A DNA stretch of 64,000 nt. Source: Pomphorhynchus laevis (lineage: Eukaryota > Acanthocephala > Palaeacanthocephala > Echinorhynchida > Pomphorhynchidae). Shown here one piece after another: positions 50,306 to 62,575 of the stretch (within the stretch, counting starts at the first letter, position 1; every line of letters begins with the position of its first letter). A model generated the notes under the pieces. The model was not told the DNA's origin. It did not search any database and saw only the letters and a program-made list of their open reading frames with translations. The DNA lies in the NCBI GenBank assembly GCA_012934845.2, contig WNNJ02001755.1, forward strand, positions 29,876 through 93,875, given 5' to 3'. Position numbers and translations under genes: made by a program.

Positions 50306-52557
50306 TAATACATTGTAGAAATGGAGTATTCGTCTCAAATTTCAAATTAAAAATTATAATTCTACAAACTTCCAAGTTCTCATCTGCTATTAACTAACAT
50401 CTTGCCAACAATTCTTGTATTATGTATCACATAATCATCTCGAAACTTTTCACGTCTAATTCAGCTAGAAATATTGTGGAAATAACGGTGTAATACATTT
50501 GATAATACATTTTTATGATTGAGAACTAAATGTCGTTAAGATTAAAAACTAAAAGTACAATAAGCTAAAATGTTTTCAAATATAATTTGAAATTAATTCA
50601 TCAATTTTTCTAGAAAAATTAATGAATTGTCTTTTGTTACAAATGTCTTTCGTTACAAATGTTTGTAAATTGTCTTATTTTACAAATACCGAGTCCATCG
50701 AATATCGATTCAGCGCATGTAGAACATGATAACGCACGTAATTTCGAATTCTTTAAAGACATCTAAACGCAAAGAGATGCTTAAATAACAACCAAGTTGC
50801 ACATGCAACTTGTTTTGATTTCGAATTTTAATTTTTCAATATATTTTTGATTGTATTAAGACTGTCAGCACTAAACAGTCTTTAATATGATTGTCTTCAA
50901 TCAAATTCATCAGCACTATTGATTTTCTCTATTATCAATTGCGAAGGCTTTGGAAAAAATACGAGAACGATGTCACAGCAGCTGTCAAAATATAATGTTT
51001 TAATAAATTCTTCTTGTTTGTAGAAAAATTGTTTAAATTTCATTTAAATTGTTCCATCAATTTAAATGAAATATATACTGATGAATAAAGAAATAAATAA
51101 TTTAGAGAGAAATTACATCTGTTTTCTTAAAAATAAAAAACGGTTAGGTTTACATATAATTAACCAAATTACTTTAAAATAATAACAGAATATTAGAATT
51201 TTTAAAATCATGTTAAAAATATCAATATTACCTTTTAATATAAATATCAATATCAATATCAATAGTAAAACACAAAACAATATTATATTGATGAAGTCAA
51301 CTGCTGCTTATCGATAAAAAAATAAAATTCGAAATTAAAAATAAAATTATATAAAACATTATATTTTTATTACAATAAAAATTATATTGACTTTGCTATA
51401 AACTTAACGCCTTTAACGAAAACTGAAGGTATTTATCAGCGTTAAATTAATAACAACAATTGTCTAGCGTAACAAGTCTTCTTGATTGCCCTTGCGCAAT
51501 AATCGTTCATCGAATTTGCTACAGATATTGCAAGTAACTTAACGGTAGTCAATCTTGTTTATCAATCAGCAGTTCTTTTTGTATATTGAAGTATCTAAAC
51601 AGAGCAAGTAGAATGTAATCTGAGAAAGCACTTTACCTGCGAAGGCACGAAATATCGAAGCAATCTGGATGCCGCTGACTCATTTAATTTCGAGTCTATA
51701 AAATAGACTATATAATAGATAAAATAAGTCTATATAATAGATTTAAAGCTGATACTCATTTCACAAGGTAATAAAATAATTTTTCATAACTTTATGCTTC
51801 ATAATTTTACAATTTTGTTTCAACACATCAAGCAGATATGGAATGCCAAGCTGCTTCAGGCTAAGTATTCATTCGATGTACTGAATGGGTTAAAAGAGCT
51901 GTATGACGGCATCCATCCTTGAAATCACATTTTAAAACGCATTTGCGGATTTTATTTGTTTACATTTATACAAAGGTAATTAGATATAATTTATTAAAGA
52001 AATAAGTTATTCAAAGTAACTTATATATACAACTTTAGAAACGATGTGATGGAGTACTAAGTACACTCATCAGTAGAATGAAGTACCCACTGGTCGTTTC
52101 GGTTGCCTGTATGGCATTTCGAATGAAGGCGTTTCCGACACGTTGCTTAAACGTCTGAGGCTTTCGATCTCGAACCATAACATTTGCTATGAAGACCATC
52201 CTTATAAAAGTAGAAAAGATCATATTTTCTAATATCGATATACAATTATATATAATATTAAATATATTATTATATCAAATAATACTAAATATAAATATAT
52301 TTAAAATATAATTTATACAAAATATCTCGTTTGTTTTTATTTCCTTAATAAAGTAAAGCAACTAGAAATATACAAAGTTCGTGGATATTTTAATAAAATT
52401 TAAATCCTTTAATTTGTATAGTTTGTTTTAGATTAATTTTATTTTAATTTCTGGAATATCATACGACAGAAATATATTTTCATCCAGTTGGCAAGGTAAC
52501 ACTTATAAAAGCCTTATTTAACTTTAATTGACTAAATCAAGTTGTTTTACTGGCAGA
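50306..52557. other. Intergenic AT-rich DNA
   Basis: Mostly low-complexity; holds one small open frame (51794-51922). A CTGATGA-containing stretch at 52060-52110 (minus strand) resembles transposon terminal sequence. Confidence 0.4.
51794..51922 (+). CDS. Small ORF or possible last exon, 42 codons, unrecognised
   Basis: ATG 51794 opens a frame reading IWNAKLLQAKYSFDVLNG and KELYDGIHP before TGA. The composition is more protein-like than the surrounding DNA. An acceptor-like site (tttcaacacatcaag) could instead make it a terminal exon. No family recognised. Confidence 0.25.
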   Translation: MLHNFTILFQHIKQIWNAKLLQAKYSFDVLNGLKELYDGIHP

Positions 52558-53169
52558 TTAAGAAAATAAGGTTTGCAAGGAATCTGAAATTTTCAAAATA
52601 TAATTTTTATTGTTTTCGAAATATAGATTACTGTTAAAAATACCTTTGTCGTTGGTTTCCTCATCACTATCTGATATGCATACTCGAAATATGTTTCTGT
52701 CAACAATTTTAAGAGAAACAGTGCCATCAAGATTTTGAATAAATGCCGTTTCTTTATTAAGATTTTTTATGTCGAACTCTCCGTTTTCAATTTGTATCGC
52801 TCTCTTTGTCATAAAATCAAAGTTAACATTTGAATTTGTTCTCAGAGATTGATCTAGTATCGTATTTCGTTCTTTCGTGTTATTTCTCATGTTTAAATAT
52901 TCTGTAGTACTATTGATTGTTGGTTCTTTCGCTTGATGATCTTCTCTCCAAATACGAGCCACAACTGTGTGTTCACTGTCGCTTTCGCTAGTAACAATTT
53001 CCGAAATACGTTCGCTTAATGGATGTGGCGTCGTGTGGTCTGTTAAATTCACAATTATCGGTGGATAGTTTTTGGTTTTGGATAGATGACATTGAACGAA
53101 TTCATTTGATATTCTGTCCTTAACAGTATATAGTAAAGTTAGCAGTAATAAAATACTAACTGGTAAAAC
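52558..53169 (-). CDS. Orphan coding exon, 203 codons, unrecognised protein
   Basis: The minus strand is open from just after a stop at 53172-53170 to TAA at 52560-52558. There is no ATG in roughly the first 100 codons, so it should be a last exon preceded by an acceptor (ttttaccag or accagttag, about 53155-53165). It begins with a hydrophobic run, VLPVSILLLLTLLYTV, which could be a signal or membrane segment. A polar, acidic region follows (SEIVTSESDSEH, VCISDSDEETNDKG) with several N-glycosylation-type sites. I do not recognise the family. The upstream exon was not found. Confidence 0.55.
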   Translation of the reverse strand, partial: VLPVSILLLLTLLYTVKDRISNEFVQCHLSKTKNYPPIIVNLTDHTTPHPLSERISEIVTSESDSEHTVVARIWREDHQAKEPTINSTTEYLNMRNNTKERNTILDQSLRTNSNVNFDFMTKRAIQIENGEFDIKNLNKETAFIQNLDGTVSLKIVDRNIFRVCISDSDEETNDKGIFNSNLYFENNKNYILKISDSLQTLFS

Positions 53170-53493
53170 TTATGGTTTTTCTAAAATAACAGCATCTTAC
53201 GGCGATCACTGCAATCTTACGGTTATCGGTTCACAACTTAATTTCGTAGTAAAGTGATATTCATTTTGTTTATTACTCGTAAGTGTTTGCATTATTGCAG
53301 CAACATCATTTCTACTATGGAACAATTAATTTATAGTTTTGATAGCCTCAACCAGCTCAATATCAAACTATCCATCTAACTTAGATTTCATGGTGACTGT
53401 ATGAAGAGGGACAAACATGTCGGATAAGTTAATTAATTTTAGCATAAGAAATTTGCACTGTGATGAGAAATGAACCTGACCGGCTATGCAAAT

Positions 53494-53988
53494 TTTACTA
53501 TTAATATTGGCCTTGACCAATTTCTATTATGAATTCCACTTTAATCCTCGTCTGCGTGGACACTACTTGGAGAAGATTTGGCTATTTTAAGATTACATAC
53601 CTTTTATTCTTAAAATAACTTAAATATCTCTATATTTTATCTCTTAAATAACTCAATATCTATATATGCAAGATATTTGATATTAACATTGGCATTGACC
53701 AATTTCTATTATGAATTCCACTTTAATCCTCTCTGCATGGACACTACTTGGAGAAGATTTGACTATTTTAAGATTACATACCTTTTATTCTTAAAACAAC
53801 TTAAATATCTCTATATTTTATCTCTTAAATAACTCAAAATATATCTATATATGCAAGATATTTGATATTAACATTGGCATTGACCAATTTATATTATTAA
53901 TTCCAATTTAATCCTCTCTGCATGGACACTACTTGGAGAAGATTTGGCTATTTTAAGATTACATACCTTTTATTCTTAAAATAACTTA
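53494..53988. repeat. Tandem repeat, about 183-bp period, 2.7 copies
   Basis: Units marked by attggc followed by ttgaccaatttctattatga start near 53506, 53688 and 53873. Identity is high; one unit has a small indel. Confidence 0.85.
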
Positions 53989-54843
53989 TTTTTAGCAGAG
54001 CGATCAAATGACAATAAATGCATACTATCACATTATTATAACGTGTTTAAGATGATATATCAAAATATAATATTTTAAAAAATATTATAAAGGTATGTGC
54101 TTAGTGTATTTGTATATTATAGGGTTAAAATTATATTAAATTAAATATTTTTTATATTTTAATTTTATTTTAATTAATATACAAATTAAAATTTGTATAT
54201 TATATTTTTCAGTGGGTCTGCAATATTGCTGGCTGTTTATTCCTATGACTGTTTGTTTAAAAGGTAAGCTGTTCAACTTTAAGCGGAAACAAATGTAAGC
54301 CCATCATTTTGGGTGGAAACAGATGCAGCCATTGGTGGAACCCGATGGCTTAATATATAATATTAATAGTATATTAATTTCGAATTGAGCGAAAGTGACA
54401 TGATACGTTGAAATATACACACTTTACCAACGGTGCGGAGACATTTTACCATCCTCTAAAAATAATGATTTATCAGAGTAGGACACACAAGAATGCCTTC
54501 TAAGAAACCAGCCGATTGATCGTTTCTGGTCTGTGTATATCCTTATGTATTTTTTGTCTAAGCCAAGAGTTACATGGACTTAACAAAACACATTGTAATT
54601 ATTATTTAAAATGGTTTCACTTTCAACTTTATTCAAACATTACAAGTAGGTCAATCATTCATTGCGTTGCGCAATTTGTCGTTATGATAAAAAAAATCGA
54701 TTATCCGAACAAGTTTTATAAAATTCTTTGAATTTTATAAAACTCGTCAAGTATTCGAAAAATAGTTTGGTGTAATGGCAAAACTATTTTTGGTTACTTT
54801 ATTGTAAAATTATTCTTTTAATCATTAATTATTTTCAATGGAT
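53989..54843. other. Unassigned DNA with a micro-exon candidate
   Basis: AT-rich; nothing recognised except the 51-nt candidate at 54213-54263. Confidence 0.35.
54213..54263 (+). CDS. Weak micro-exon candidate, 51 nt
   Basis: A strong acceptor (ttatatttttcag) and a donor (AAAAG, gtaagc) flank 51 bases, a multiple of three. One frame reads GSAILLAVYSYDCLFK, which could be a membrane helix. No homology recognised. Confidence 0.25.
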
Positions 54844-55910
54844 TTCCGGTGAGACGGATTTTCTCTAGAAAATTGTCTATGCAAAATAAATTGTCAATCA
54901 AAACAATTTATTAATTCAATAAAATCAATATTATTATAAATTGTTACATTTTATATACCGTAAATGATATAAAATATCAGACATTGATAGCATCTCATCC
55001 ACGCTGTTTGTGATATTTGATCCGATAGAGATTGTAAATTAGAATTGTGATTCCACTATAGTCGCACAATTTGAAGTAAAATAAATTAAATACAGTTTAT
55101 TAGAAATATAGACATGGTTCTCCTGCCCACTCCGTTAAACAAGCCGCGTTTCCTCGTTGCACCGCTGCGCTAATTCGCTGCATGATGAAACTCATTGCCT
55201 GTTTATCTCCGGTCGACGGAACTAATTTTTTTCCATAGGCTGCAAAAAAATCGCTGCGCTGGTACCAACTGCTCCCAGGGTTTAGATGCCGATCAGAACA
55301 AACTTGTACTGCCGATTATCTAAGCCACTATATTTGGTACGCTTCACAAGTTCAGCGTGATAAGCAACGGAACTTGCAGAATGCACCGCGCGCGCTATGT
55401 GACTGGCTGCAAGAGTGTTTGGACATGTAAAGTCCCAAACAAGCACTCGCCCCGCCTCCCACGGCAGTAACGAAGCCCGTCGGTCCGCTTGCTGTCGTCT
55501 CTAGTCAAACCGACAGATTCCAGTCTGGATGGAATTACTGTATTTATTTATTTTACTTCAAATATTGTTTTGTAAAATTCAAATAATTTAATAGATTATA
55601 GTCGAACTTTGATTATTATATTAATAATCGTATATTATTACATGTTATAAATGAATTATTATCGTATATTATTGAATATATATTATTGAATCCGGTGAGA
55701 CGGATTTTCTCTAGAAAAATTATGTCTATGCAAAATAAATTTAAATCAAAATTTATTAATTTAATAAAATCAATATTATTATAAATTGTTACATTTTATA
55801 TACCGTAAATGATATAAAATATTAGACATTGATAGCATGTTATCCACTCTGTTTGTGATAATTAATCCGATATGGATCAAAAATTAGAATTGTGATTCCA
55901 TTATAGTCGC
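54844..55910. repeat. Tandem duplication of about 310 bp, first copy split by an insertion
   Basis: About 220 bp beginning gtgagacggattttctctag recurs at about 54848 and 55690. The remainder of the unit (tatagtcg, then actttgattattatat) occurs at 55596 and 55901. The first unit is therefore interrupted between 55064 and about 55595 by another element. Confidence 0.75.
55067..55567. mobile_element. TIR-bounded element, about 500 bp, carrying a LINE tail
   Basis: Left caatttgaagtaaaataaat followed by taaatacag is matched by an inverted copy at 55538-55567, with an indel and one extra TA. The interior is GC-rich. On the minus strand it reads KLVPSTGDKQAMSFIMQRIS and AAVQRGNAACLTEWAGE, which resembles the C-terminus of LINE RT proteins (family F). 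tatagtcg flanks the insertion on both sides (55057-55064 and 55596-55603) and could be a target duplication; about 28 bp would then lie outside the right TIR. Confidence 0.55.
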
Positions 55911-56579
55911 ACTTTGATTATTATATCAATAATCGTATATTATAATATTATATTATAATATTATATTTAATATTATCCTATATTAAAAGTTTAAGAATAA
56001 AAATTTAATGATTATTTCGTTCGTGCTTAAGAGTTTTTCACTAAAGCGATTTCTATATTTGTCCTGTTTGACAAAAGAGCACTAAATCGAGAATCGCATA
56101 CTTAGTTGCAAATTAGATGAGCTACAAAAGTACTTAGTACTTTTTTAGTCTAAGAAACATGCAAATTATCAAGAGAGCTTCAAAGAGCTTCACGATAGAA
56201 AAATATTTTTAAAATTTAGATAAAAATTTGTTTACGATTCTGCTTATCTGATAACAAGAGTATTTCTTCAAACTCAACTTATTATCATTCGACATATAAT
56301 CCAAATTAAACGAATATTGACTTATTGCCCATTCTTCTAAAGTTTCCAGTTCTCATCCTCCAAAATATACATCAAATGACTTTAATAGTATTTTCAAATG
56401 ATTTACAACTTCACATACACACTTGATACTAGGGACTTGTCTTCATTAACAATTCCTTCGAGTGATGGAAAATATTAACTCTTTCAATTCGTCGACACCC
56501 AAGATGTAACTTTTCTCAAAAAAAACACTTGACTTTTTCAATTGTTCCCTTGTAAATAAACAACCAGGCCATTCAAAAC
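55911..56579. other. Unassigned AT-rich DNA
   Basis: No gene or element recognised. Confidence 0.35.
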
Positions 56580-56581
56580 GC

Positions 56582-56589
56582 TATAAATA
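56582..56589 (+). promoter_or_regulatory. Possible TATA box
   Basis: TATAAATA lies 42 bases upstream of ATG 56624 and 90 bases upstream of ATG 56672. The following 30 bases could hold a start site. In AT-rich DNA this is weak evidence. Confidence 0.3.
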
Positions 56590-56623
56590 CCACTCAAGTT
56601 AGCTAGCATTTGGTTGAATTCTT

Positions 56624-56990
56624 TTGATTATATTTCTTTGGGAAGGTTACCTTAATTTACAAAGCTATATCATGACTTCTGGCAATTCGAAGAAGCGTGT
56701 TAACGCTTTCCTAAGTGACAGCCATTGGACTTCTGTGCGAAAAAGTAATACTAAATCATCGCTTTCAAAATCTCGACAAAAAGACATTGAGATGCGTTAC
56801 TTAACAGCATGACCACCATGCTAATTGATGGTATTCCAATAGGTATCAATGACTTTTTAAAAACTTTGAGGGCTGAAGCACACCAATGAAGAAAACAATG
56901 AGACTCTTAAAAGTGCGCAATCTTTTATTGCAAAAAATCCTGAAATATTTCCCAGCATAGCGGGGCAACGTCGGTTCACACAAAACAAAT
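56624..56990 (+). pseudogene. Small unrecognised gene, probably decayed
   Basis: Three successive open segments in different frames look protein-like: one starting MTSGNSKKRVNAFLSDSHW (56672-56812), one with MLIDGIPIGINDFLKTL (about 56793-56878) and one with SAQSFIAKNPEIFPSIAGQR (about 56865-56992). They follow one another with small overlaps, as in a short gene disrupted by two frameshifts. Short-exon splicing is another possibility. No family recognised. The 83-bp satellite starts immediately downstream. Confidence 0.35.
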
Positions 56991-56999
56991 AATTTTTGT

Positions 57000-58590
57000 A
57001 TATAAGTTATGTTTGGTAAAGCAATTCTTCACATATTGGAAGATATATTATCCTTTGATGGTTCTCTCCAAGTCTTCATAGAATATCCTCAAGAAATTCT
57101 AAAGAAATTCTCACATATTAGAAGACATATTATCCTTTAGTGCTCTTCTCCAGATCTTCACAGAACATCAAGAAATTCTAAAGAAATCCTTTATATCGGA
57201 AGACATATTATCCTTTGATGGTTCTCTCCAAGTTTTCATAGAATATCTTTAAGAAATTCTAAAGAAATTATCACATATTAGAAGACATATTATCCTTTAA
57301 TGGTTCTCTCCAGATCTTCACAGAACATTTTAAGACATTTTGAAGAAATTCTTATCATATTGGAAGACGCATTATCCTTTGGTGATTCTCTTTTAAATCA
57401 CCAAATAGAAATAGAAATTTTTTCTTTAGTGCTCTTCTCCAGATCTTAACAGAACATCTTCAAGAAATTCTGAAGAAATTCTTATCATATTGGAAGACGC
57501 ATTATCCTTTGGTGATTCTCTCCTAAATCACCAAATAGAAATAGAAATTTTTTAGAATTTCTATTTGGAAATTCTAAAAAATTCTTCACATATTGAAAGA
57601 CAAATGAATTATCCCTTAGTGGTCCTCTATCGATCTTCACAGAAAATCTTTACGAAATTCTAAAAAAAAATTACATACCGGAATACATATTATATTTTGA
57701 TGGTTATCACCAAGTCTTCACAGAAAATCTTTAAAAAATTCTGAAGAAATTCTTAACGTATCGCCAGACATGTTATCCTTTAATGGTTCTCTCCAGATCT
57801 TCACAGAGCATCTTCAAGAAATTCTAAGGAAATTCTCCGCATATTGGAGGACACATTATCATTTAATGGTTCTTTCCAAATTTTCATATAAGAAAACATA
57901 TTATCCTTTGGTTGTTCTCTCCAGATCTTAACAGAACACTTTCAAGAAATTCTGAAGAAATTCTTCATATATTAGAAGGCACATTATCCTTTAGTGATTA
58001 TCTCCAGATTTTCATATATCATCATCGAAAAATTTTACATAATTCTTCACATATTGGAAGCCATATGAATTATCCTTTAGTGGTTCTCTCCTTATCTAAA
58101 CAGAAAATCTTTAAAAAATTCTAAAGAAATTCTCAAATATTAGAATACATATTATTCTTTGATGGTTCTCTCCAAATCTTTACGGAACTTTTTTAAGACA
58201 TTCTAAAGAAATTCTTACATATTAGAAGACATTATCCTTTGGTGGTTCTTTTCAGATCTTCATAGAGCATAATCAAGAAATTCTCACATATTAGAAGACA
58301 TTATCCTTTGGTGGTTATCTCCAGATTTTCATAGAACATCTTCAATAAATTCCAAAGAAACTATCACATATTATAGTACATATTATCCGTTGGTGGTTCT
58401 CTCCAGATCTTCACAGAACATCTTCCAGAAATTCGAAAGAAATTCTTCTCATATTAGAAGGCACACATTATGTTTTAATGGTTCTTTCCAGATCTTCACA
58501 GAACATCTTCAAGAAATTCGAAAAAAATTCTTCACATATTAGAAGGCACACATTATATTTTAGTAGTTCTCCCCAGATTTTCATGATTTA
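57000..58590. repeat. Satellite array, about 83-bp monomer, about 19 copies
   Basis: The monomer has three blocks: cacatattagaagacatatt, atcctttagtggttctctcc and agatcttcacagaacatc, then a purine-rich stretch with two aagaaattct units. Monomer starts are spaced mostly 80-85 bp (57028, 57113, 57190, 57272, 57356 and onward to 58533). One longer step (57356-57487) contains an internal duplication. Divergence between neighbours is moderate. Confidence 0.88.
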
Positions 58591-59899
58591 ACCTTAGTGA
58601 TTTTAGTGATTTAAACTATTCACCAATATAACGAATTTAATCTAGTAATCAATAAATTGTAATTTAATTTACAAAAATATTACAAATGAAGTCGTTGCAG
58701 TATTGGAATTAAAAATTGTCCTTCTATTCTTACCTTACTCGGAATGATCGATTTTCTAGTCCATGGTCTAAAAATAAGCGTTATATTAAAAATTTTAAAT
58801 TAAATTATTCTTATCACTAATTATAACATAAATAATTAGTGATAATATCACTAATTATTAATTCGTTTTCTAATTATCACTAGCTACTTAATATTGATCA
58901 GAAATAATTTAATTAGAAATATCTTAAGCATAAAAATGCTGATTTATAATCAACTTTTATATTTAAAAAGTCTAATATCAACTTGTTATATTTAAAATAC
59001 ACAAAATTTTATGTTTTATAAAATTAAAAAGTCTAATATCAACATAAAATTTTATGTTTTATAAAATTATCAAATAAATTAGTTTCATAATTAATTATTA
59101 ATTAATAATTAATAATTTAATATTTTTGTATTAACAAATTACGTTATTTGGTGAATAATAATTAGCAATTAAATTATTAATAATTAAATACATTAAATAA
59201 TATTTAATAAATAATTAATTATAATTTAATAATTAATATTTATCAAAAAAATAAAATAATTAAAACAAAAATGTTTGTAATCAAATACCTTTTATAAAAT
59301 GGTCGAGTGTTTCTTTGTTATCATTAATTATTAACGAATATTTAATTTAAATATTCGTTAAATATTATATTTAAATATTATATTTAAATGTTATATTTAA
59401 ATTAATATTTAAATATAACATTTAATATTTAAATGTTACATAATTGTTTATTTATAAATTCGGTAAATTTGCTAATTAATAATTTAATTATAGTTATTAA
59501 TTATTTAATTATAAATAATTAACTTAAAAAATTAGTTAATAATTTAATAATAATTTAATGAGTTATATCACGTGTGAATCCAGATTTTCGCTTACTAACG
59601 ACCAAAATTGATTGTCAGTCTCAGTGAGTTCAAAGAGAGAGACTGCAGACAACATTCGCCAACTGAAACCAATATTCGAAATATTGAACTGTGAAATAAC
59701 GATATAAATGAAAAAGAATGGAACAAGAATTTTTACAAATACACAAAGAGTTGTAGGGATGAAAGGTGCCTTTAACTAAGAAATTTTATCATGGTAACCA
59801 TGTAAGAAGTTTGTTTAATATATCTTTAAGAGTTTTAGAGATATCTGGATTGACGTTTCAAATATGTATGGGTTACGTTTTAAATATATCTGACGTTTA
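58591..59899. other. Very AT-rich DNA with short inverted repeats
   Basis: Dominated by taatta and aattaata runs that form many short palindromes (58790-59570). No gene recognised. Confidence 0.45.
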
Positions 59900-60540
59900 A
59901 AATATATCTGGATTTGGACGAAAGGATTTTCAATTGGATATTTTAGAGATGTTATTAAAACTGAGGAGTATAATGCGAGAGAACGCTATGAACGATAAAG
60001 GAGGAGCAAGACAATATCCGGGAGACATGTGTTACGGTAGTCGACCAATAGTTTTAAGAAACTTCTACAACACGTTAGTCGAACCTGCATTGAACCTTAT
60101 CTAAGGTTTGCAATTGATAGATCAAAAGGCCAGAAGCAATACTTGAGAACCGAAATAAGCATTACCTGAAAATATCGCATGACTCCATCGGACGGTAAAG
60201 ATCGGAGGTTATGAATTTTTAATTGCGATTTTCGATTCAACTAAATTTATTGAGGTGGCAAGTAAGCAACAACTTAGAGGTGAGAAGAATGACGAGATAC
60301 GAGTAACTAAAAGCGAATTCAAGAGAACCAGAATTAAAGTGCAGGAAATCTTGCTTACACATGGGTCTTATAAATTTAAACACCATGGATTTCTTAACAT
60401 TTATTTTAAACCCGTTTGAACAATAAAAGTCGGGGAGGACGAAGAGAATAGATATAGCTAAAGATAAACACATGGTAAGAATGGCTAGGTTGTCCGCGCA
60501 AACAATGTCTGGGGCAACAGAAATTGTCTGAGGCAATAAA
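59900..60540 (-). mobile_element. LINE RT fragment, minus strand
   Basis: The 60536-60237 frame reads ADNLAILTMCLSLAISIL, the RT catalytic motif with ADD changed to ADN. It continues FKINVKKSMVFKF and FNSGSLEFAFSYSYLV. Further traces (LQTLDKVQCRF, near 60100) continue downstream in the same sense. The layout resembles the LINE at 3.1-7.3 kb. Dead fragment. Confidence 0.7.
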
Positions 60541-60959
60541 CAATGACTGGGGCTCGAAAGCGAAGACGTGATGGATGATCAATTAAGAAAAACGAAACAG
60601 TAAAGGATCGAGTGAGTCAACTTGTGAGTCAACGTGAGTCTTATATTATCACACATTTGTATAATATTATAATATATTTAACCAAAAAATAAATATGCTA
60701 ATTGTGCAAATGTTTTAATATTTAAAATGAATAATTTAAAATTGTTTTTAAAAATCATACTTTAGTATTCTGGAAGTACAAGGTTCGGCGAGATCGTGCA
60801 CAATTGCAGATTGAGTTCTGTTGTGTACAATGTTCAAAAATACATTTGACAATGTAGATTCCTAAAATTAATAAAAACTGTTGTCTCAAAAGATAAAATT
60901 AAAAGCAATGATTATGTTTTTAATTAAAACTGAGCAGCTTTTTTTCAACGTCTTTATGT

Positions 60960-61730
60960 GCATTCAATAAAAAGGATAGCGGGATTCGCTCAATCTCGAT
61001 CGGGAGCACAATCTGTCGCATTGCTGCAAAGGTACTGTATGTAAGGATATCACAAAAAGTAGGTGATCACCCCGTCCATATCAACGAGGGTGATGTTCAC
61101 CCTCTGGAGCAGAAGCGATTGTTCACGCATTCCGATCATTTGTAATAAACTGCGAACACGAAGTAGTAAAAGACTACGTCCCAGAATCATTTTCATATTT
61201 TTCATTCTGCCTACGACTTTAAGACACCCCCTTGTTTACGTTGCCCGAATCAATTAAGCCAGGGTGATCCCCTTGGCTTAATTTGTATTGCTCTAGCAGT
61301 AAATTCTGTTTCGCACTCTTTTCAATCCATCGTAAATGCATAGGACGACACAAAGCTTGGAGGATATGCCTCTGTTGTGCTGCACGATTTGGTGATGATT
61401 TTGGTAGCAGCCATACAAGTAGGTTTGGAGCTTAATGAAGGCAAATGTGAGCTCATGTTCCTAAATACGAGGAACATGAAATCGATCAGATGACTACAAC
61501 CTTCTCATCTGTAGTCCCAAAGATAAATGTGATTGGATCTGACAATTTACCAATCATTGGAAGCGTTGTCTTTGAAGAGAATTCACCGAAAGATTTGACC
61601 CAGAGCGAGGGGCAATTGGTATTGATGTGCGCTAGGGTGTGCGAGGTAGAAATTTGTTTGTTACAATTAAGAACTGCCATCTCGAAATGTTTTTGTTCAT
61701 TGTAGTTCATTGAACAAAAACATAATAATA
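60960..61730 (+). mobile_element. LINE RT fragment (family F), plus strand
   Basis: Traces of GSTICRIAAKV (about 61010) precede QGDPLGL (about 61260). LGGYASVVLHDLVMILV, GLELNEGKCELMFLNTRN (about 61420) and then VIGSDNLPIIGSVVFEENS (about 61531) follow. This is the order of the palm-to-thumb region in an RT family common in invertebrates. The catalytic DD is poorly preserved. Decayed. Confidence 0.7.
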
Positions 61731-61739
61731 AATGTCCTA

Positions 61740-62467
61740 AAGACATTATTTTTCAGCTAAATAATGTTTTATTAATGCATTATTTTTTGTTTTATTTTTT
61801 CAACATTTGCATCACTGCAATTGAACAATTTACTGTTAAGTAAATTGTTCAATTTACTTAAGTTACAATTTATTGTTTAAGTTACAATTTATCAATTAAG
61901 TAAAAGTAATTTTCCAGGTACATTAAATAATTTGTTTCAAGTTTAATTGAAATGTTAAAAGTTTAATTTAAATTAATGTTTTATGAAATTTGTGATGACT
62001 ATTTACTAGTTAATGCTAACTATAAGCCAAAAGCAGTACGCTACATTTCAGTATTAGCCGACCTCATCAGCTATTGATCCAATTCCCTAGGTTCACGTTT
62101 CGGTTCTTTTATGTTGTTTGACGATCACTCGACTCGTCTGCTTTAATTAGCAATTAATTTTTGGTATTGCATTTTGCAAATTCAATTGAAAGCATTTAAA
62201 TTTAAGCCATCATTGATTGAATTATTGAAATCATTTAAATCATTTAGCTGCAAGTTGTTTTAATCTTATCTATAAGACAATGTAGCGTATTTATAAGCCA
62301 ATCTGCGTTGGTAGGAGAAGATGATACCTTCAATTTAAAAACCTGCATATACATATAAAGTTTGATTCGTATTTTTAGGTTTATATAATTGTGCAGCCAA
62401 TGTTGCGATTGAAATGTTTTATGTTTAAATTAAATATTATTTTGATCAATTTAAATTGTTCTACTAG
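61740..62467. other. Unassigned DNA before the calcium-channel-like exon
   Basis: Nothing recognised except a CTGATGA box on the minus strand near 62065-62071, downstream (in minus sense) of an ACCGAAACG box (62095-62103). This may be transposon-terminal. Confidence 0.35.
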
Positions 62468-62575
62468 ATCATCATGGCTCTGTTGATCATCAAAAATTGA
62501 CTGTCGGTAAAATTTACGCTGGCCTGTTAATACTCGAAAACTGGAGGATTTCAAAGGGCGAAATTGATGTCAATC
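62468..62575 (+). CDS. Exon of voltage-gated calcium channel alpha-1 subunit (IQ region, Cav2-like)
   Basis: After an acceptor (ttgttctactag, ending 62467) the exon reads HHGSVDHQKLTVGKIYAGLL, then ILENWRISKGEIDVN. TVGKIYA followed by two hydrophobic residues and I is the start of the IQ/calmodulin-binding region in the C-terminal tail of high-voltage-activated calcium channels. The K-I-Y form fits Cav2 better than Cav1, which has TVGKFYATFLIQEY. The donor is probably gtaaac at 62576; gtaaat at 62587 is an alternative. Upstream exons should lie on the plus strand to the left, but none was found, so introns may be long. Only this exon is supported. Confidence 0.65.

Noticed and set aside
52035-52223. 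CTGATGA followed by a gtac hairpin on the minus strand as a hammerhead
   Set aside because: The GAAAC box lies on the wrong side at an unsuitable distance and no stem pairing was convincing; only noted.
57912-58124. 70-codon frame inside the 83-bp satellite
   Set aside because: The 83-bp period is not a multiple of three, so the frame cannot persist; by-product of the repeat.
57000-58590. CRISPR-like periodicity
   Set aside because: The repeats are contiguous monomers with no unique spacers, in eukaryotic DNA.
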